Source: Fistularia commersonii
Lineage: Eukaryota > Chordata > Actinopteri > Syngnathiformes > Fistulariidae
Length of the DNA stretch: 64,000 nt
Direction: 5' to 3'
Assembly: GCA_037954325.1 (NCBI GenBank)
Contig: JBBMNZ010000003.1
Coordinates: forward strand, 7,979,965-8,043,964
The notes under the pieces are model-generated. The model did no database searches, was not told the origin of the DNA, and was given only the letters and a program-made list of their open reading frames with translations. Below, one piece after another: positions 1 to 11,790 of this stretch. Every line of letters begins with the position of its first letter. Position 1 is the stretch's first letter. The position numbers and the translations under genes are program-made.

Positions 1-430
1 TTTTTGGATCCACACCTTCAGCTCTGATGAGGAAGACGGATCAAGCGGCATGAAGGGGCCCCTATCAGCCGAGTCGCCAACAGATCTGTCTGAGCGCTGC
101 ATGTAAATATGAGGGGTGGTTAGGTCGTACTTGAGCAATATCACAAGTCGAAGATGATGGACCGCTTTTCCCCTATCACATCCTCTCATTACTGTAAAAT
201 TACCTATACGGTTCATTGATCTGCAGAAAATATACGCATAACAAACTCTTCGGGGCACCAGGGTAATCACAGCGGAAAATGTAACGTTATCTACATAAGC
301 TACGGGCGATATGCAAATGATAAAATAATGGAAAAAAAAAAAAAAAGGGTGTTTGCATTTCCACAAACGGCACATGCGGAACTGGAGAAGGGAAATGTTT
401 GATCAAAGAATATAGATCCATATTCAATAA
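1..430. other. Unique noncoding stretch
   Basis: No gene, RNA or repeat family is recognised here. The only notable feature is an A-tract near 331-346. Short open frames are broken and show no codon bias. Confidence 0.5.
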
Positions 431-435
431 AATAC

Positions 436-520
436 AATATTGAGACACGTAATCATTCACCCTTTCATTCACACGTCATGCAGACAAGTATTCACTGATT
501 CACAGACACTGATTCAGGCT
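436..520 (-). repeat. Fragment of SINE-A internal ~40 bp array
   Basis: About two degenerate units of the kind 'gagacacgtaatcattcac' followed by 'tttcattcacacgtcatg'. They match the unit that makes up the larger arrays at 0.87, 2.2 and 9.7 kb. No SINE head or tail is visible, so this is an isolated array scrap. Confidence 0.6.
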
Positions 521-529
521 GTCATTTGG

Positions 530-770
530 CAGGGATGGATTACTGAACAAAAAAGCTAGAACAAGTACTTAACAAGGACATGCTACTACACTCATCTCGC
601 ATCCCTGACCACAAACGGGGAACAGAGGAACTAGACTACACACTGTACTACTTCGAGAATGATCCCAGCTACGATAAGTTTCTGATTTTTTAAATATTTG
701 TGCGCATTTGTGAACTCGTGCTGTGCAGTCTGTCTGAGAGACGCCTCTTCAGCTAATGTTTTTATGTAGA
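530..770 (+). repeat. Diverged repeat pair, copy 1
   Basis: This ~240 bp stretch aligns collinearly with 3705-3965. Shared blocks include 'catttgtgaactcg' followed by 'gtctgtctgagaga' (here) or 'atctgtccgagaga' (copy 2), and 'ctactacactcatctcgcat' against 'ctactcaaatcatctcacat'. Both copies sit just downstream of SINE-A-like sequence. No coding capacity is seen. It is either an unrecognised dispersed repeat or an old duplication. Confidence 0.5.
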
Positions 771-865
771 GTCGGTGTCACCAAAGCCGCTGAAACACCT
801 AAACACTGCTCTCTGCGCCATTTATCACTTTCCCCGAAGGACTGATCTGAGCAGATGTATTTTCT

Positions 866-1185
866 GTGCCTTCCCTCTCATTTACACATCATGTAGAGAC
901 AAACATTCACTCTTCCATCCCCATGTCTTATAGAAGCATGCAACCATTTACTGATTCATATAAGAAATTAGAATATTCACTTTCATTCACACATTACATC
1001 CAGACATGGAACTATTCACTCTCTCATTCACCTGTCATAACGGAACATACCATTTGCCGATTCACATGTCATATAGAAAATACAAATATTCACCCTCTCA
1101 TTCAAACATCACATACAGACATTTTAAAATTCACTTTGTCATAAACATGTCACACAGAGATAAACAAGAATTCACTCCGTGATTA
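866..1185 (-). repeat. SINE-A internal ~40 bp array, orphan
   Basis: About seven to eight degenerate ~40 bp units, each with a 'catnnagagacannnaaccattcac' core and then a 'ctcattcacacatca' segment. Neither the tRNA-like head nor the tail of SINE-A is next to it. A 92-codon open frame across it is only a translation of the tandem units. Confidence 0.7.
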
Positions 1186-2110
1186 AAATAATTGGGCATT
1201 TTAAGAACTCCAGTGAACATGCAGCGTGTTTCTGGACTGATGGCCCCCTTGTTGGAAACAGTTGAAAAACGCACCACGGTGCCGCCCCAGAAAATAGATA
1301 TTTACAATCATGAAAATTAAAAAAAAAATTATACCCAGCTGCGTTTCTCAAGGAATCCAATGCTTAAAATCAAATGTGTTGGGTGATGTGTGGCCAGCGC
1401 TGCACAAGAATGATTTCCTGTTTGAGCAGTAACAATAAATATTAGCTGACGGGGCTGATGACGTTTGACACCCGACGGCGTGAAGCCGAAGTGGGTGAAA
1501 AGATTCAGTCGTTCCTTATTAATCACCTGTTACCCAACTCAACAATGTATAAATAGGTGCTGGAAATGCGCCGATGAATATGCATGAATACAGCGAGAAG
1601 GTCCTGCACCTGACAGGTAATTAGAGGTTTGGTTTTAAGCCTGTTTTTTTGGCTGTCAAGTAAAGTAAAAATGTTAATTATTGTATTTTGTTTAATTAAT
1701 CTTTTTCCTTGTAAAGTCATCGGAGGCGTGCCGAACTGAAACCCGTGCCCTCCGGTTTCCGTTTGTATGTCTCCAATGAACGTGACGAGGAGGGTTTATT
1801 ATGCGGCGAGCATGCGACGAACGCCACTTCAATCATTTCAAACAAGACAAGTATTCATCAAAAGGCCATCTTTGCCGGCTCTCACGGAGACCGGCGTCCC
1901 AGCTCAGCCTCCGCGCGAGAACAAATTACTTGAACGCTGAAGTGGGTCAGCCATGACACAAAGAACCGGGCGTACTTTACTCACAGGACCGTCCAATCAG
2001 GAATTCATCTCCACATTTGACAAGACGTGACATGAATATGAATGTTGCACATCAGCGGCAGGGAGAGAATCTTCAAATTGACCCCTTTGTTAATTACGCA
2101 AAAATACAGT
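1186..2110. other. Unique noncoding stretch, moderately GC-rich near 1740-1930
   Basis: No repeat family or gene recognised. The 1740-1930 patch is CpG-containing and free of simple repeats, so it could be conserved noncoding sequence. No splice-bounded coding segment was found. Confidence 0.35.
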
Positions 2111-2114
2111 CATC

Positions 2115-2932
2115 TTCCGTAGCACTCATCCTGCATTCAGGGCGCTGGCAGCCTATCCCGGCTGTCATTGGCTGAGAGGCGGGGTTCGTCCTGGAGCAGT
2201 CGCCAATCGGTCGCAGTTGCCACATACGACCATTCGCTCCCACGTTCAGATGTCACATCCAGACCATCCACATGTTATATAAAAAAAATGAAAAACACAC
2301 AGTCATTCACTAATTCTGTCACACATCACACACAGACACGCAACCATTCACTGTGTCATTGAAATGTAATATAGGGGCATCCAATCGTTGACCTTCTTAT
2401 TAATATGTCATATAAAGACATGCAATCTACAACCATTCGGCCTCTCACACACACTTTAAGGAAGACATGAGTGAATAAGAGATCATTCAGTCACTCATTC
2501 CCATATTGTCATATTGAGACAAAGGACCATTCACCATTCAATTGACAAATCATAAAGAGAGACATAAAACCATTCATCTTCTCATTCACATACCATATAG
2601 AGACCTGCGAACATTTCAGTCATAGAGAGACATGTAATATTCACCCTATCATTCCCTCATCATAGAGACATAAAACCAATCTGTTCTCTCATTCACACTT
2701 AACATGCAACCTGCAACCATTCACTCTCTCATGCACTCTCATTGGACTATGGGAGGAAATTCATTCAGATAGGGTGATAGCATACAAACGTCGGAATCGA
2801 ACTCGGCCCGCCCGTCTTTAATTACTTATTTAGAACCCGCAAACCCCGCACGGAAAGTCATCCCGGCAAAATCGGAAAACCAGGGAGCTTCTAGCTGTGA
2901 GGCGGAAGCGCTAACTGCCGTGCTGCACAGGG
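2115..2932 (-). repeat. SINE-A copy with expanded internal array
   Basis: Read on the minus strand this is a tRNA-derived SINE. The head lies at about 2880-2932 (complement of 'agctgtgaggcggaagcgct', the tRNA-like part of the family) and the body includes the complement of 'actatgggaggaaa'. The tail at 2118-2205 is the complement of 'ctgcattcaggg' and 'cggctgtcattggctgagag'. Between body and tail, about 2220-2740 is filled with roughly a dozen ~40 bp units that occur about once in a typical copy. The Pol III boxes are too degenerate here to expect activity. Confidence 0.75.
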
Positions 2933-3624
2933 GAATTTGGAAATAAATGGATTCAGGCACATTCGCAATCTGATTGAATGTTTTCTTCCTTCAGTTCTGG
3001 GGAGAAATTCAACGCCCGGTTGTCCCATCACCGTGCCTTCGCACCTTCATCACATGCCAAAGGTGTGTAAGGAGACCGGTTCCCGGCGAACGACATTGTT
3101 TTTCCCCTGAAACAAATTGCCGTTAATTGCAGTCACCTGCCACGTGGCACCGTTCTTCACACACGTGTGAAAAGGAAGGAAATGACGGATATTCGCTGGA
3201 GATTTTTCTTTGTGCGAATGCATCTGAAAGCGGTTCCAAAACAAGACCAAACTATGCCGGGAAAAAAAAAAAAATTTAAAAATTATTTGAATTTGACAGC
3301 CTTGCATGACTGTTTCTTCTCTGTCAAGAACTGTCAAAGCATGAGTGCAAAACTATTGAATGTTAAAACAAAAAAAAATATATTGAAAATGATTGCATTT
3401 TTCATTTCATTCTTTTGTGTATTAAATGAATCCTTTCTCAGCACTGCAGCCAACTGCATAGGAGCCCATATTATGCAAATTCCAAATAAAAAAAAAAAAA
3501 AGATTTAACGTATAAAGACATTCTTACATTGCTATCCGCAGTGAATCCAATAAATAATGATAAACCTACTGTTGATGATAATAAAAGTCAATTAAAGTCA
3601 TTAACATGTTGTATGTCCCTTTAT
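2933..3624. other. Unique AT-rich noncoding stretch
   Basis: Contains A-tracts near 3260 and 3488. A 113-codon frame at 3167-3508 is rich in K, F and N from A/T runs and has no codon bias, so I treat it as chance. Confidence 0.5.
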
Positions 3625-3704
3625 AGGATCAGTTCAGGTGAATCAGTGACACTTAAGAGATACTGTGATTGGGCCAGGATGAACCGATGAATAAATGAAC
3701 AAAT

Positions 3705-3965
3705 GAATAAATGAATGAATAAAATGAAAAAGAGTAGAGCAAATATTCAACAACGACTGGCTACTCAAATCATCTCACATCAGTGATTACAGATGATCAT
3801 CTGGAGCTGCCGTGGTGAAGATGCCCTCCACCGCCAATAAGTCAGATAACCTTTTATGAAATATATATATCTTTTAACATTTTTGCAGCATTTGTGAACT
3901 CGGGCTACGCAATCTGTCCGAGAGAAGGTTCTTAAGTGCTTACGTGTCCGAAGAGTCTTTTCCTT
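3705..3965 (+). repeat. Diverged repeat pair, copy 2
   Basis: Counterpart of 530-770, with the same order of shared blocks, including 'catttgtgaactcg'. It is preceded by a (TGAA)n-type tail at about 3687-3722 that resembles the 3' tail of SINE-A. Confidence 0.5.
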
Positions 3966-4200
3966 TCTGTCTGCCGTCTCTACTTTCCTTTTTTTTTCTC
4001 TCATAGTTTTTCACCTTGTAACCCTCTGACAGAGATATACGCACTTTGCACTGCGAGGAGGATATCCACAAGGTATCGCCAACCGGGTGGATTGATTTGT
4101 CTGTCCGCATACTGTGTGTGTGCGTGTGTAAGTTGACTGTGCTTAAATACAAGGGCCTCCTGTTGCAGAAATTATAATAATATTTAATTGTAAATAACAC

Positions 4201-4735
4201 TTCACAGCGGTCAGCACCTCCTCCTCACAGCAAGAAAGTCCCCGATTTGATTGTGCATTTCCATGTTCTCTCCTTGTTCCACCAGGTTCTCCGCTTTCCT
4301 CCCACCGTTCAAAAAAAGACCCTAAATTGCCCAGACCTGTAAATGAGAGATTGAACGGCCACGTGCCTCAATATGACATGAACGAGAAAGTGACTACCTG
4401 TGAGGGTTAATGTTCATATTTTTTCTATGATGGGAGTGAATGTATATGATGTGAATGAGATATTGAAGGTTGTTTGTCTCTGTAGGCCATGTAAATTACA
4501 GGGTGAATGCTATATTTCATGAATGTCTTGACATCACATGTAAATGTGGTTGTGCGTGTCAATGTCAAGTGAATGGTTGTATTTCTTGAATGAGAGAATT
4601 AATTAATTGTGTGTAAATATGTGTGAATGAGAGGGATATGTCTATTTGGGCTATTTGTGTCCATGTGATTGACAGCTGACCCTGAGTGCAGGATGAGTGG
4701 TAGAAATAATGACTGTATGATTGAATGAATAAAGA
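4201..4735 (+). repeat. SINE-A copy with expanded internal array
   Basis: Head from 4201 ('cagcggtcagcacctcctcc', 'tcacagcaagaaagtccc'), then the body piece 'catgttctctccttgttcc' and 'cgctttcctccca'. An array of 'gtgaatgagag..gaatggttgtatgtctct' type units covers about 4340-4670. The tail 'gaccctgagtgcaggatgag' ends in TGAA-type repeats near 4735. The order is that of other full copies. The B box is mutated ('gatttgattg'). Confidence 0.75.
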
Positions 4736-5445
4736 ACAAGTCAAATCCCAAAACTCCTGAAATGAAGCAGATGATTATTTAAAAATCAACATTACAGGCT
4801 CTGATTTGGCCGCTTCCTGAATCTCACGCCGGTTTCGCGCATGTTTTGACTACGGGCGAGGTTAAAAAAAAAAAAATAGTCGGACACGTCAGAATCCACC
4901 AGGCTACGTCTACCAGCTCGGAGACAGATTAGGACTCGGCGAGCCGCCAAGCAACATAACTACCTCTTGTCGGCTTTTCACAAAATATACACATCGACAA
5001 GAGATCAGAGGAGGGAGTGTGAACAAACTTCACTGGATGTTCGGAAAAGACTCCCGTTCCTTTCTGTCAAAAACTCTTGGAGATCTGTGATTTTTGTTTC
5101 TCCGCTTCCCCGCGGTCTGATATGAAGCAGCGGCGGCAGCAGTGGTTTCTCCTCCGATCCTCTACCTCCTCCCCATGCGGTCGGAAGAGAAGCTAAAACA
5201 CCATTAGCCGTCAATCTCTATCTGAACACTTTTGAACTTCGGCGCCGTGGCGGAGAGCCGCGCTCTCGGGATCCATCTTTCAAAACGCCGTCGGAGTTGT
5301 TCAGTCAGTCATCAATCAGGCGTTAGACAGGCCCGTGTGTTGCCTGAATGCCACCTGACATCGCAGAGACGTTGGCGTGGCTCCCACCGCTGACGCTCCA
5401 CATGAGGAAAATTAACAGCAATACGAGATAAATCTGAACTGAAAA
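4736..5445. other. Unique stretch with GC-rich patch 4880-5400
   Basis: The GC-rich part has CpGs and no recognised repeat. It is a candidate conserved noncoding segment. No acceptor-frame-donor combination with coding bias was seen on either strand. Confidence 0.35.
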
Positions 5446-5449
5446 GGAT

Positions 5450-6107
5450 GATATTTTTGAAATTGCACATTTCATACGCATAAAAGTATGTGACTTGTGA
5501 ATGAGTGAGTGAACTTTTTTATCTCTCCATATGACATGTGACTATGAGGGCGAATGGTTGTATGTCTCAACATGACTTGCAAATGAAAGGGTTAATGGTT
5601 GTATGTCTCTATATGACGTGAGTGAATGAAAACATACCTCTTCACCAAGCACTTCCCTACTAATCGCACTTAGCCCCCAAATCCCCCGAAATAAAAAAAC
5701 AAAGAAAACATGAAACCAATGTTTGTATATGGAACTGAGGTGACTATTTGGTTGAGTGGTCACTTCTGACTTCCGACTTCTGGTACTTCGGATATTTGGT
5801 GACTGAATTGTACTTTTTGTAAGTCACTTTGGATAAAAGCATCTGCCAAACTATTAATGTAATGTAATGTGATGAATGATGTGTTAATGAGAGGATGAAT
5901 GGTTTTAAGTCTCTATATGACTCATGAATGACAGGGTGAATTGTTGTATGTATCAATATCTGTCCCCGCGATTGGGCGATGACTGGGCAAACCCTGCCGC
6001 TCACCCAATGACAGCTGGGATAAGCTCTGACCGCCATACAACCCTAAGTGCGGGATAAGCCATATATATATACAAAAAAAGAATGAACAAATGAATGAAT
6101 GAATGAT
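5450..6107 (+). repeat. SINE-A array and tail, interrupted by an L2 LINE end
   Basis: Array units occur at about 5460-5625 and again at 5877-5960. The canonical tail follows ('cacccaatgacagctgggat', 'ccctaagtgcgggataagc', TGAA repeat to 6107). The tRNA-like head is not visible. The L2 3' end at 5628-5876 splits the array, so the L2 insertion is younger than the array at this site. Confidence 0.75.
5628..5876 (+). mobile_element. L2-type LINE 3' end, 5'-truncated
   Basis: Begins with the last codons of the LINE reading frame ('acctcttcaccaagcacttc', i.e. YLFTKHFPTN). Next come the 3' UTR ('ggtacttcggatatttggtg', 'cactttggataaaagcatct') and the short-period tail 'aatgtaatgtaatg'. The same sequence recurs at 42,873-43,128, which carries more of the coding part. 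Severe 5' truncation is typical of L2-clade insertions. No clear target site duplication could be read in the repetitive host array. Confidence 0.8.
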
Positions 6108-6660
6108 TATTTCCTTCTCTCTCTCTCTTTCTTTCTCTCTCAAGTTTGGTTGGGATGTGTTGCGAATTCTTGGGTGCCAATCAACGATTACGGCAATAAC
6201 TATGTTAATAAATATAGGGCATATAATATTCACCCAAAATAATTGGTATCTTCCGCCGCCCCTTGGTTTAGTCTTGGTTTTAATCGTCCAGATTCCACCC
6301 CCCTGTTGGTAACGAGGACTTTTTATGAATCTTTTAAAAGAAAGTCATTATTACCGTCTGCCGTCTCAGCGCTCCAGCCGCCTCACACATTTAAAGTTTG
6401 TTTTTTTTTTTATTTTTAACCTACCGCACCTTCTGATTTTGTAATTTCTCACGTTCCCTTTTTCCCAATGACCTCTAATTTCATTTTATTTGCAAAAATA
6501 CGGACAACAAATACCTCACAGTTATGACAGAAAAAAGACTAAAAAGACGATTCACTTAACAGGGATCTGTGAAGTTTTCTTATCAAGGCTCTTTTGCCGT
6601 TTTTCTTGCCGTGCCACAGGCTTTTGGTTTGAAAAAAAATATACATATGAAAAATAAATG
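6108..6660. other. Unique noncoding stretch
   Basis: A CT-rich run lies at 6114-6142 and T-rich tracts near 6400. No gene or repeat family recognised. Confidence 0.45.
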
Positions 6661-6663
6661 CAA

Positions 6664-6810
6664 CAAAGCGGCGCAGTGGTTAATGCTACTGCCTGACAGC
6701 AAGAAGGTCCATAGTTTGAGTGTGTGAATAATCGTATCTCTATTTGTTTAGGTGGGTTTCTTTATGTTGCAAATGAATGGTGAATGAATGAATGAGAACA
6801 TTTTGATATA
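6664..6810 (+). repeat. SINE-A copy, short
   Basis: The tRNA-like head has a recognisable A-box-like 'cggcgcagtggttaa' and then 'gacagcaagaaggtccatag'. A short body follows and a TGAA-type end near 6810. No internal expansion, so this shows how small an unexpanded or deleted copy is. Confidence 0.65.
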
Positions 6811-8154
6811 AATAATAAAGCCTGCCCTTGGCAGCGTGGACATATGCACGTGTGGATGCGGAAGTGAATTTAAATAATTTAAATGTAAAATTGGTCTTTT
6901 CTTTTCTTTTTTTTTTTTAATCATGTCCGGGTCCCAAGGACACGCCTGGAATATCCAATACGGCTGTTTCTAATTAAGAGATAACTTAATCCTCCGAGAT
7001 TCCACGTACTGACTGAAATTGATCTTAGAATATTAGATGATTACTCATTATTTATTTATGTTCTTGCATACACGGCCACAATTGATATTTGACCTGTCAC
7101 ACACACATGCAAAGATATACAGTACATGAACTGTTTTGCACAACTGCGCTATATTTCACTCCTGATTTGACACAAAATAAACACCGAGCATTAACAAGGG
7201 GATTATTTAAGCCTGAAGAATCCGGTGCTCGTAGATTTTGTCTGAGAGCAGCCCTCCGTTTCTCGAGGGGCGTCTGAGAGTCGTTCAGACCTCGGCAGCC
7301 TCGGCCCCGCTTGGATTTCTCTCCAGAGTTCATTACAAGGCGATAAAGATTCACTGTAGCATGAAGGAGCGGCGGCTGTACCAGTGGGATACGCCTATAC
7401 CCACGGTTTTAACTTTTGCTCTCCGGAGCTCTTGACTTTGCAATCGCGTGGAGAGAGGAACGAAATCAACCGCCCGACGGGAGGAACTCACATCCAGGCA
7501 CGCCGATCCCAGTCTTCTCCTCTGTGACCGAACCTGCGACCCCGGTAAATCAAGAGTTTCACACTCAGCTCATGCTAAAGAAGTCGGCGTCTTCACCATG
7601 TCTTAAAATATGGATGAACATCATGGACGGAAAAAAGGCTGGGGAAAAGTTTATTTTTTTCTTTTTCTCTGCTATACTTCCATAGAAAACCATTACAAAT
7701 GTCAACACAGTAAGACCTGGTAGTGCAACTGGTGGGTGACGTAGTGATCAGACTCAAAAGAGAAATAGATGTGTTTGTGCCATAAAATGCTTAAGATTTC
7801 CAAGTGAATTCTAAACAACTGCAAATAAGGGGTAAAGTAATGGTCTTCCACTGCAGAATATGTAAAATGCTTAAATGTTGTGGGTACTGCTTCGAATCTG
7901 AAAGAATTGTTGGTCCGTCTTTATTTTTTGTCCTTAGCTTCAATATTTTATCACTTAAAATTAATAGAGGTATAGATCACGTCATCAACCAACTTAGCAT
8001 ATCCATCAACACCTTTAGTACCTGTTTTGAAAGTCCATTCATGAGCAAGTTACAATCAGACCTATGAACAGTATGTGCCGTATCAACTTATTCTAATGCC
8101 TATTCCTCTGGAGTTCAAATGTTCACAGTCCAATACTGGATAATTCAACAGAAG
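6811..8154. other. Unique noncoding stretch, GC-richer at 7200-7600
   Basis: No repeat family or gene recognised. The overlapping frames at 7089-7685 on both strands have no supporting splice signals or family resemblance. The 7200-7600 patch is CpG-containing and could be a conserved noncoding segment. Confidence 0.35.
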
Positions 8155-8316
8155 CAAAACTAAAATAAAATAAAATAATATGAAATATGATCAAACAAAT
8201 AAAATAATATGAAATAAAATAAAAATCTCAGTCACAAATGAGGCTAAACAGTAAAAAGGGAATATGTCCAAAACGTCTAAAAAAAGTGATGTCATATATA
8301 TATATATATATATATG
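8155..8316. repeat. AT-rich simple repeats incl. (TA)11 at 8294-8315
   Basis: Runs of 'aaaataaaataaaa' and 'aaataatatgaaat' are followed by a pure TA tract. Low-complexity sequence only. Confidence 0.85.
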
Positions 8317-9645
8317 GTCATCAGTGCTTTACATAATTTACCCCATCAATCATTTTGGATGGATTCAATGAAAATAGCATTTAAATGTAGAGTGAATTAT
8401 GAACTGAATTGTATTTAATTTTATCAGAGCAAAAAAATATATATATAAATTTACGCCCTCGCAGCCAAAACAATATCATCATCTTAATGCAATGATCAAT
8501 TAGGGTTGGAGCTTTACTGGCATAAACAAACTGAAGATGAAGCATCCAGTCTGTTCTGTTTATTGCTCAGACATGAGAATATGATTAAGTTTCTTTTTGG
8601 CCATGCGTTTAAAAGCAAAGAATACTTACTTGGCATGACGGAGGTTTCAAGTTCAATCACACAGAATAAAAAAGAGAACAGGATTAAGACGCGAAAAAGA
8701 CTCCGCCAGTACTGTTTTGCTTATTTTAAACGATTAAAACAGCAAAATATGATTTCATTTATTTTTTTCTGGAAGAGAAGGATACAGTGGCCTGTGGAAA
8801 GGTCACAGCGCGGAAGGGCATATTCGGCTATTTTAAAGCAAAACTGCACGGAGCGGATGGTTCAGATGGGTCGCTCTGCATCCCTGCATTCATTCATGAC
8901 TGTGTCCGGAATGTGTTCAGGGACAGAGCATAAAGAAAGTGGTCCACAACCCTGCTAAAGTGCTTTTTAAAAGCCAAACAGCACTGTTGCCTGGCAGCAT
9001 TATGCAAACCATACTGCGGTATGGTAAAATACTGTACTTGTACAATCGCTTGATAAGATACTTTAAATCCAAGCCAGTCAATGGCACAGATCTAGTGTAT
9101 TTTGAAAATGTCTGATTTGCAACTGTTTTGATTTGCAGTATATGGATGAAAATGTGTGTCGAAGTCAAATAGGGCAAAATGTAATATGGATAAATATCTT
9201 TGCGGGTGTGTTAGTATGGGTGTGTTTGGCACCTGCCTTATGCCCTTAAAGACAGTTGCTGTCCCGATTTAAGGTAGCGATCTAAAATTAGCTTTAAAAA
9301 AAAAAAACAAAAAAAAAAAAACAGATCACTCTGCATCCAGAATTTGCCCAGACACACTCTGTTGTCTGAAAGAACACACACATCCAGGGGTTCAAACACA
9401 GATGGGTTCACAGTATTGCAGTTGCCTGTTGGGAGGAAAAAAGCAAAACAAAACAAAAAAAAAAAAAAACAACCGCTTTTCTGTCAGGTAGAAATCTATG
9501 CCGAGACCAAAGAGACGTACAAGTGCCCTGAATAGTCAAGGAACTGTAATGCAGTGCCCTTGAGCAACATACTGAATTCCTGGTTTTCTACCTGAAGCAG
9601 GCTGTCACCTGGCGAGCACCCGTACTTCCTGCATCCAAAAAAATC
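8317..9645. other. Unique noncoding stretch
   Basis: Includes a 150-codon open frame (8506-8958, plus) with no recognisable domain and no codon bias. A-rich runs lie at 9296-9321 and near 9455. No repeat family recognised. Confidence 0.4.
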
Positions 9646-9647
9646 CT

Positions 9648-10747
9648 GAATTCATGCATTCATTCATTATCTATATCACTCATCCTACACTCAGGGTTGC
9701 GGCCATCCTGACCGTCATTGGGCAAGAGGTGGGTTTATGCGGGGCCTCATGCAGAGACATACAACCATTTACTCACTCATTCATGCGTTACATGAAGACA
9801 CAGACATTCATTCACAAATTCATGCATCATATAGAGACGTACAACCATTCACTCTGCCATTCAAGCATCCAATCGCAATACAAGAAAAGACATATAGTCA
9901 TTCATTCACACACCATGTAAAGACGTACCAACATTCACTCGCTCATTCATACCTCAAATGGAGATACACAGCCATTCTCTCAACATATAGAAACATAATT
10001 ATTCATTCACACATCCTATACAGATGTAAAATCGTTCTTTTTCATTCACAAATCATGTTAAGACATACAGCTTTCATTCACCCTTGCACATATCACATAG
10101 AGATGTAGATTCTCTCACTCATTCAAATGCAATAGAGTGACATAGATATTCATTCATACATCCAAACACCGCATAGACATAAAACCATTCGCTCTTTCAT
10201 TCACACATATACGAAGATATATAACCATTACTTCTTAAAATATCATAGAGAGACAAAAAACCATGCACTCTTTCATTCACATGTCAAATAGAGACATACA
10301 ACCATTTACTCTTTCATTTTCACGTCATGTGGAGACATAGCCATTCATTCACACATTCACACATCATTAAGAAACGTAAAACCATTCACTCTTTCATTCA
10401 AACATCCCATAGAGACATACAACCACTCACTTATCATATATGCAGTTCTGCATTCACTTATTCACACATCATATACAGGCATAAAATTATGCATGCGCTC
10501 ATTCACACATCTTGTAAATATGCATGCATTCACTCACTCATTCATACCTCACATAGAAATTTACAACCATTCATTCAGACGTACATAATGGACAACTTAG
10601 GAGGGAATTTAAGAACCCGAAACAAACCCAAGCAGACACAAGGAGAACATTAAAACTCTACACTGAAACCCCCCAGATGGAATTGAATTGGGGACCTTCT
10701 TGCTGTGAGGATGAATTTCTCACCGTTGCTCCATCCTGCCGGCCGCC
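9648..10747 (-). repeat. SINE-A copy with the longest internal array
   Basis: The tail end is at 9650-9735 (complement of 'cctacactcagggttgcgg' and 'accgtcattgggcaagaggt'). The array at about 9745-10,590 has roughly 20 units of ~40 bp ('catagagacatacaaccatt' plus 'cactctttcattcacacat', many variants). The body and head are at 10,590-10,747 (complement of 'ggggaccttcttgctgtgag'). The normal order is intact, and only the middle unit is amplified. Frames of 88-123 codons here are tandem-unit translations. Confidence 0.85.
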
Positions 10748-11507
10748 CCAATTGAGTTTTTTGTGATTCAGGTTCCGACACTGAATCTTGACCCAGTCAT
10801 GGGAAATCGTTTGAGGATGAATTAGCTAATGAGGTTTCTGAAAATTTGCCATTAGATGAAGATTACGTGTCACTTCGTGATCTATAATTTACCGAACACA
10901 AAAGAAAATCATCTTGCTCGAGTGATTAAAAACCATTTTCCGCACGCGACATTGTAATAAAAGGTTCTATGTAGTGACTGCAAAAAGCTGTCTTTTTTTT
11001 TTTTTTTCATTTTTCCCTCTACACTTCAGTGAAGCGCGGGCTTTGTAATTAAGTACATTAGTCATAAAGACACTCACTCGAGTGCACACAGTTTAACATT
11101 CTACAAATATATTGCGAAAACAAAAGGGCACAACAAATTGCAAACAACAGATACAAACATCCCTATTTTGTATTCTGGCTGTGACGGCTTGGAAATGCAT
11201 ACATGCTGAGAGCTGTTTAATCCACTTCTATGCCTCCTCTTCATCGGACTGTGCAGCCGAGAATCTGTGATTGTAGCTGAAGGAAAAGCCGCGGCCAAAG
11301 ATGCGAGATCAATGAGGTATGTGAGCTGAATTACTGAAAGGCGGGGAAGGGAGGGAAAGGAAAGGAGGGCAATATCCAGAGGAGGAGGAGGGGAACTAAA
11401 CAAAATCAGTCTGAAAAGATCTTTGTCATTTTCTGAAATTGCATAACGAAGTCTAGACGTGATTACTGTCAATGCAGGTCTGCAAAATAATTGACTTAAA
11501 TCGTTCA
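10748..11507. other. Unique noncoding stretch
   Basis: A T-tract lies near 10,993. A 135-codon minus-strand frame (11,101-11,508) has no recognisable family and lies over purine-rich low-complexity sequence around 11,340-11,400. Treated as chance. Confidence 0.4.
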
Positions 11508-11790
11508 TTTATTCATTCATTTTCGCAGCACAGTGGTCAGGGCTTCCTCCTCACAGCGAGAATTTCCCTGATTTGATCCGAAGGACGGAGTTAATAGTTT
11601 TATATCTCAGTGTGACACGTGCACGAGCGAGTGAATGGTTGTATGTCTCCATATGTGGCCCTGTGATGGCCCGGCAAGGTCCAGGATGAACCTCGCCTAT
11701 TGGCAAATGACAGCTAAACTCGGCTCCGGCACCCTCAAGATGTGGAGTGTAGGATATGTGGGATAAATAATGAGTGATATATCGATTAAC
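11508..11790 (+). repeat. SINE-A copy
   Basis: Head 'cgcagcacagtggtcagggc', then 'cctcacagcgagaatttccc'. About two internal units follow ('gcgagtgaatggttgtatgt') and the tail part 'ggcaaatgacagctaaactc', ending in 'ggataaataatgagtga'. A largely complete copy with a normal-size middle. Confidence 0.75.

Noticed and set aside
8506..8958. 150-codon plus-strand open frame
   Set aside because: No domain, no codon bias, no splice or promoter context. The length is within what a 64-kb window gives by chance.
9745..10590. Regular ~40 bp repeats that could be taken for a CRISPR array
   Set aside because: Units are directly tandem and degenerate with no unique spacers, there are no cas genes, and the unit is part of a eukaryotic SINE.
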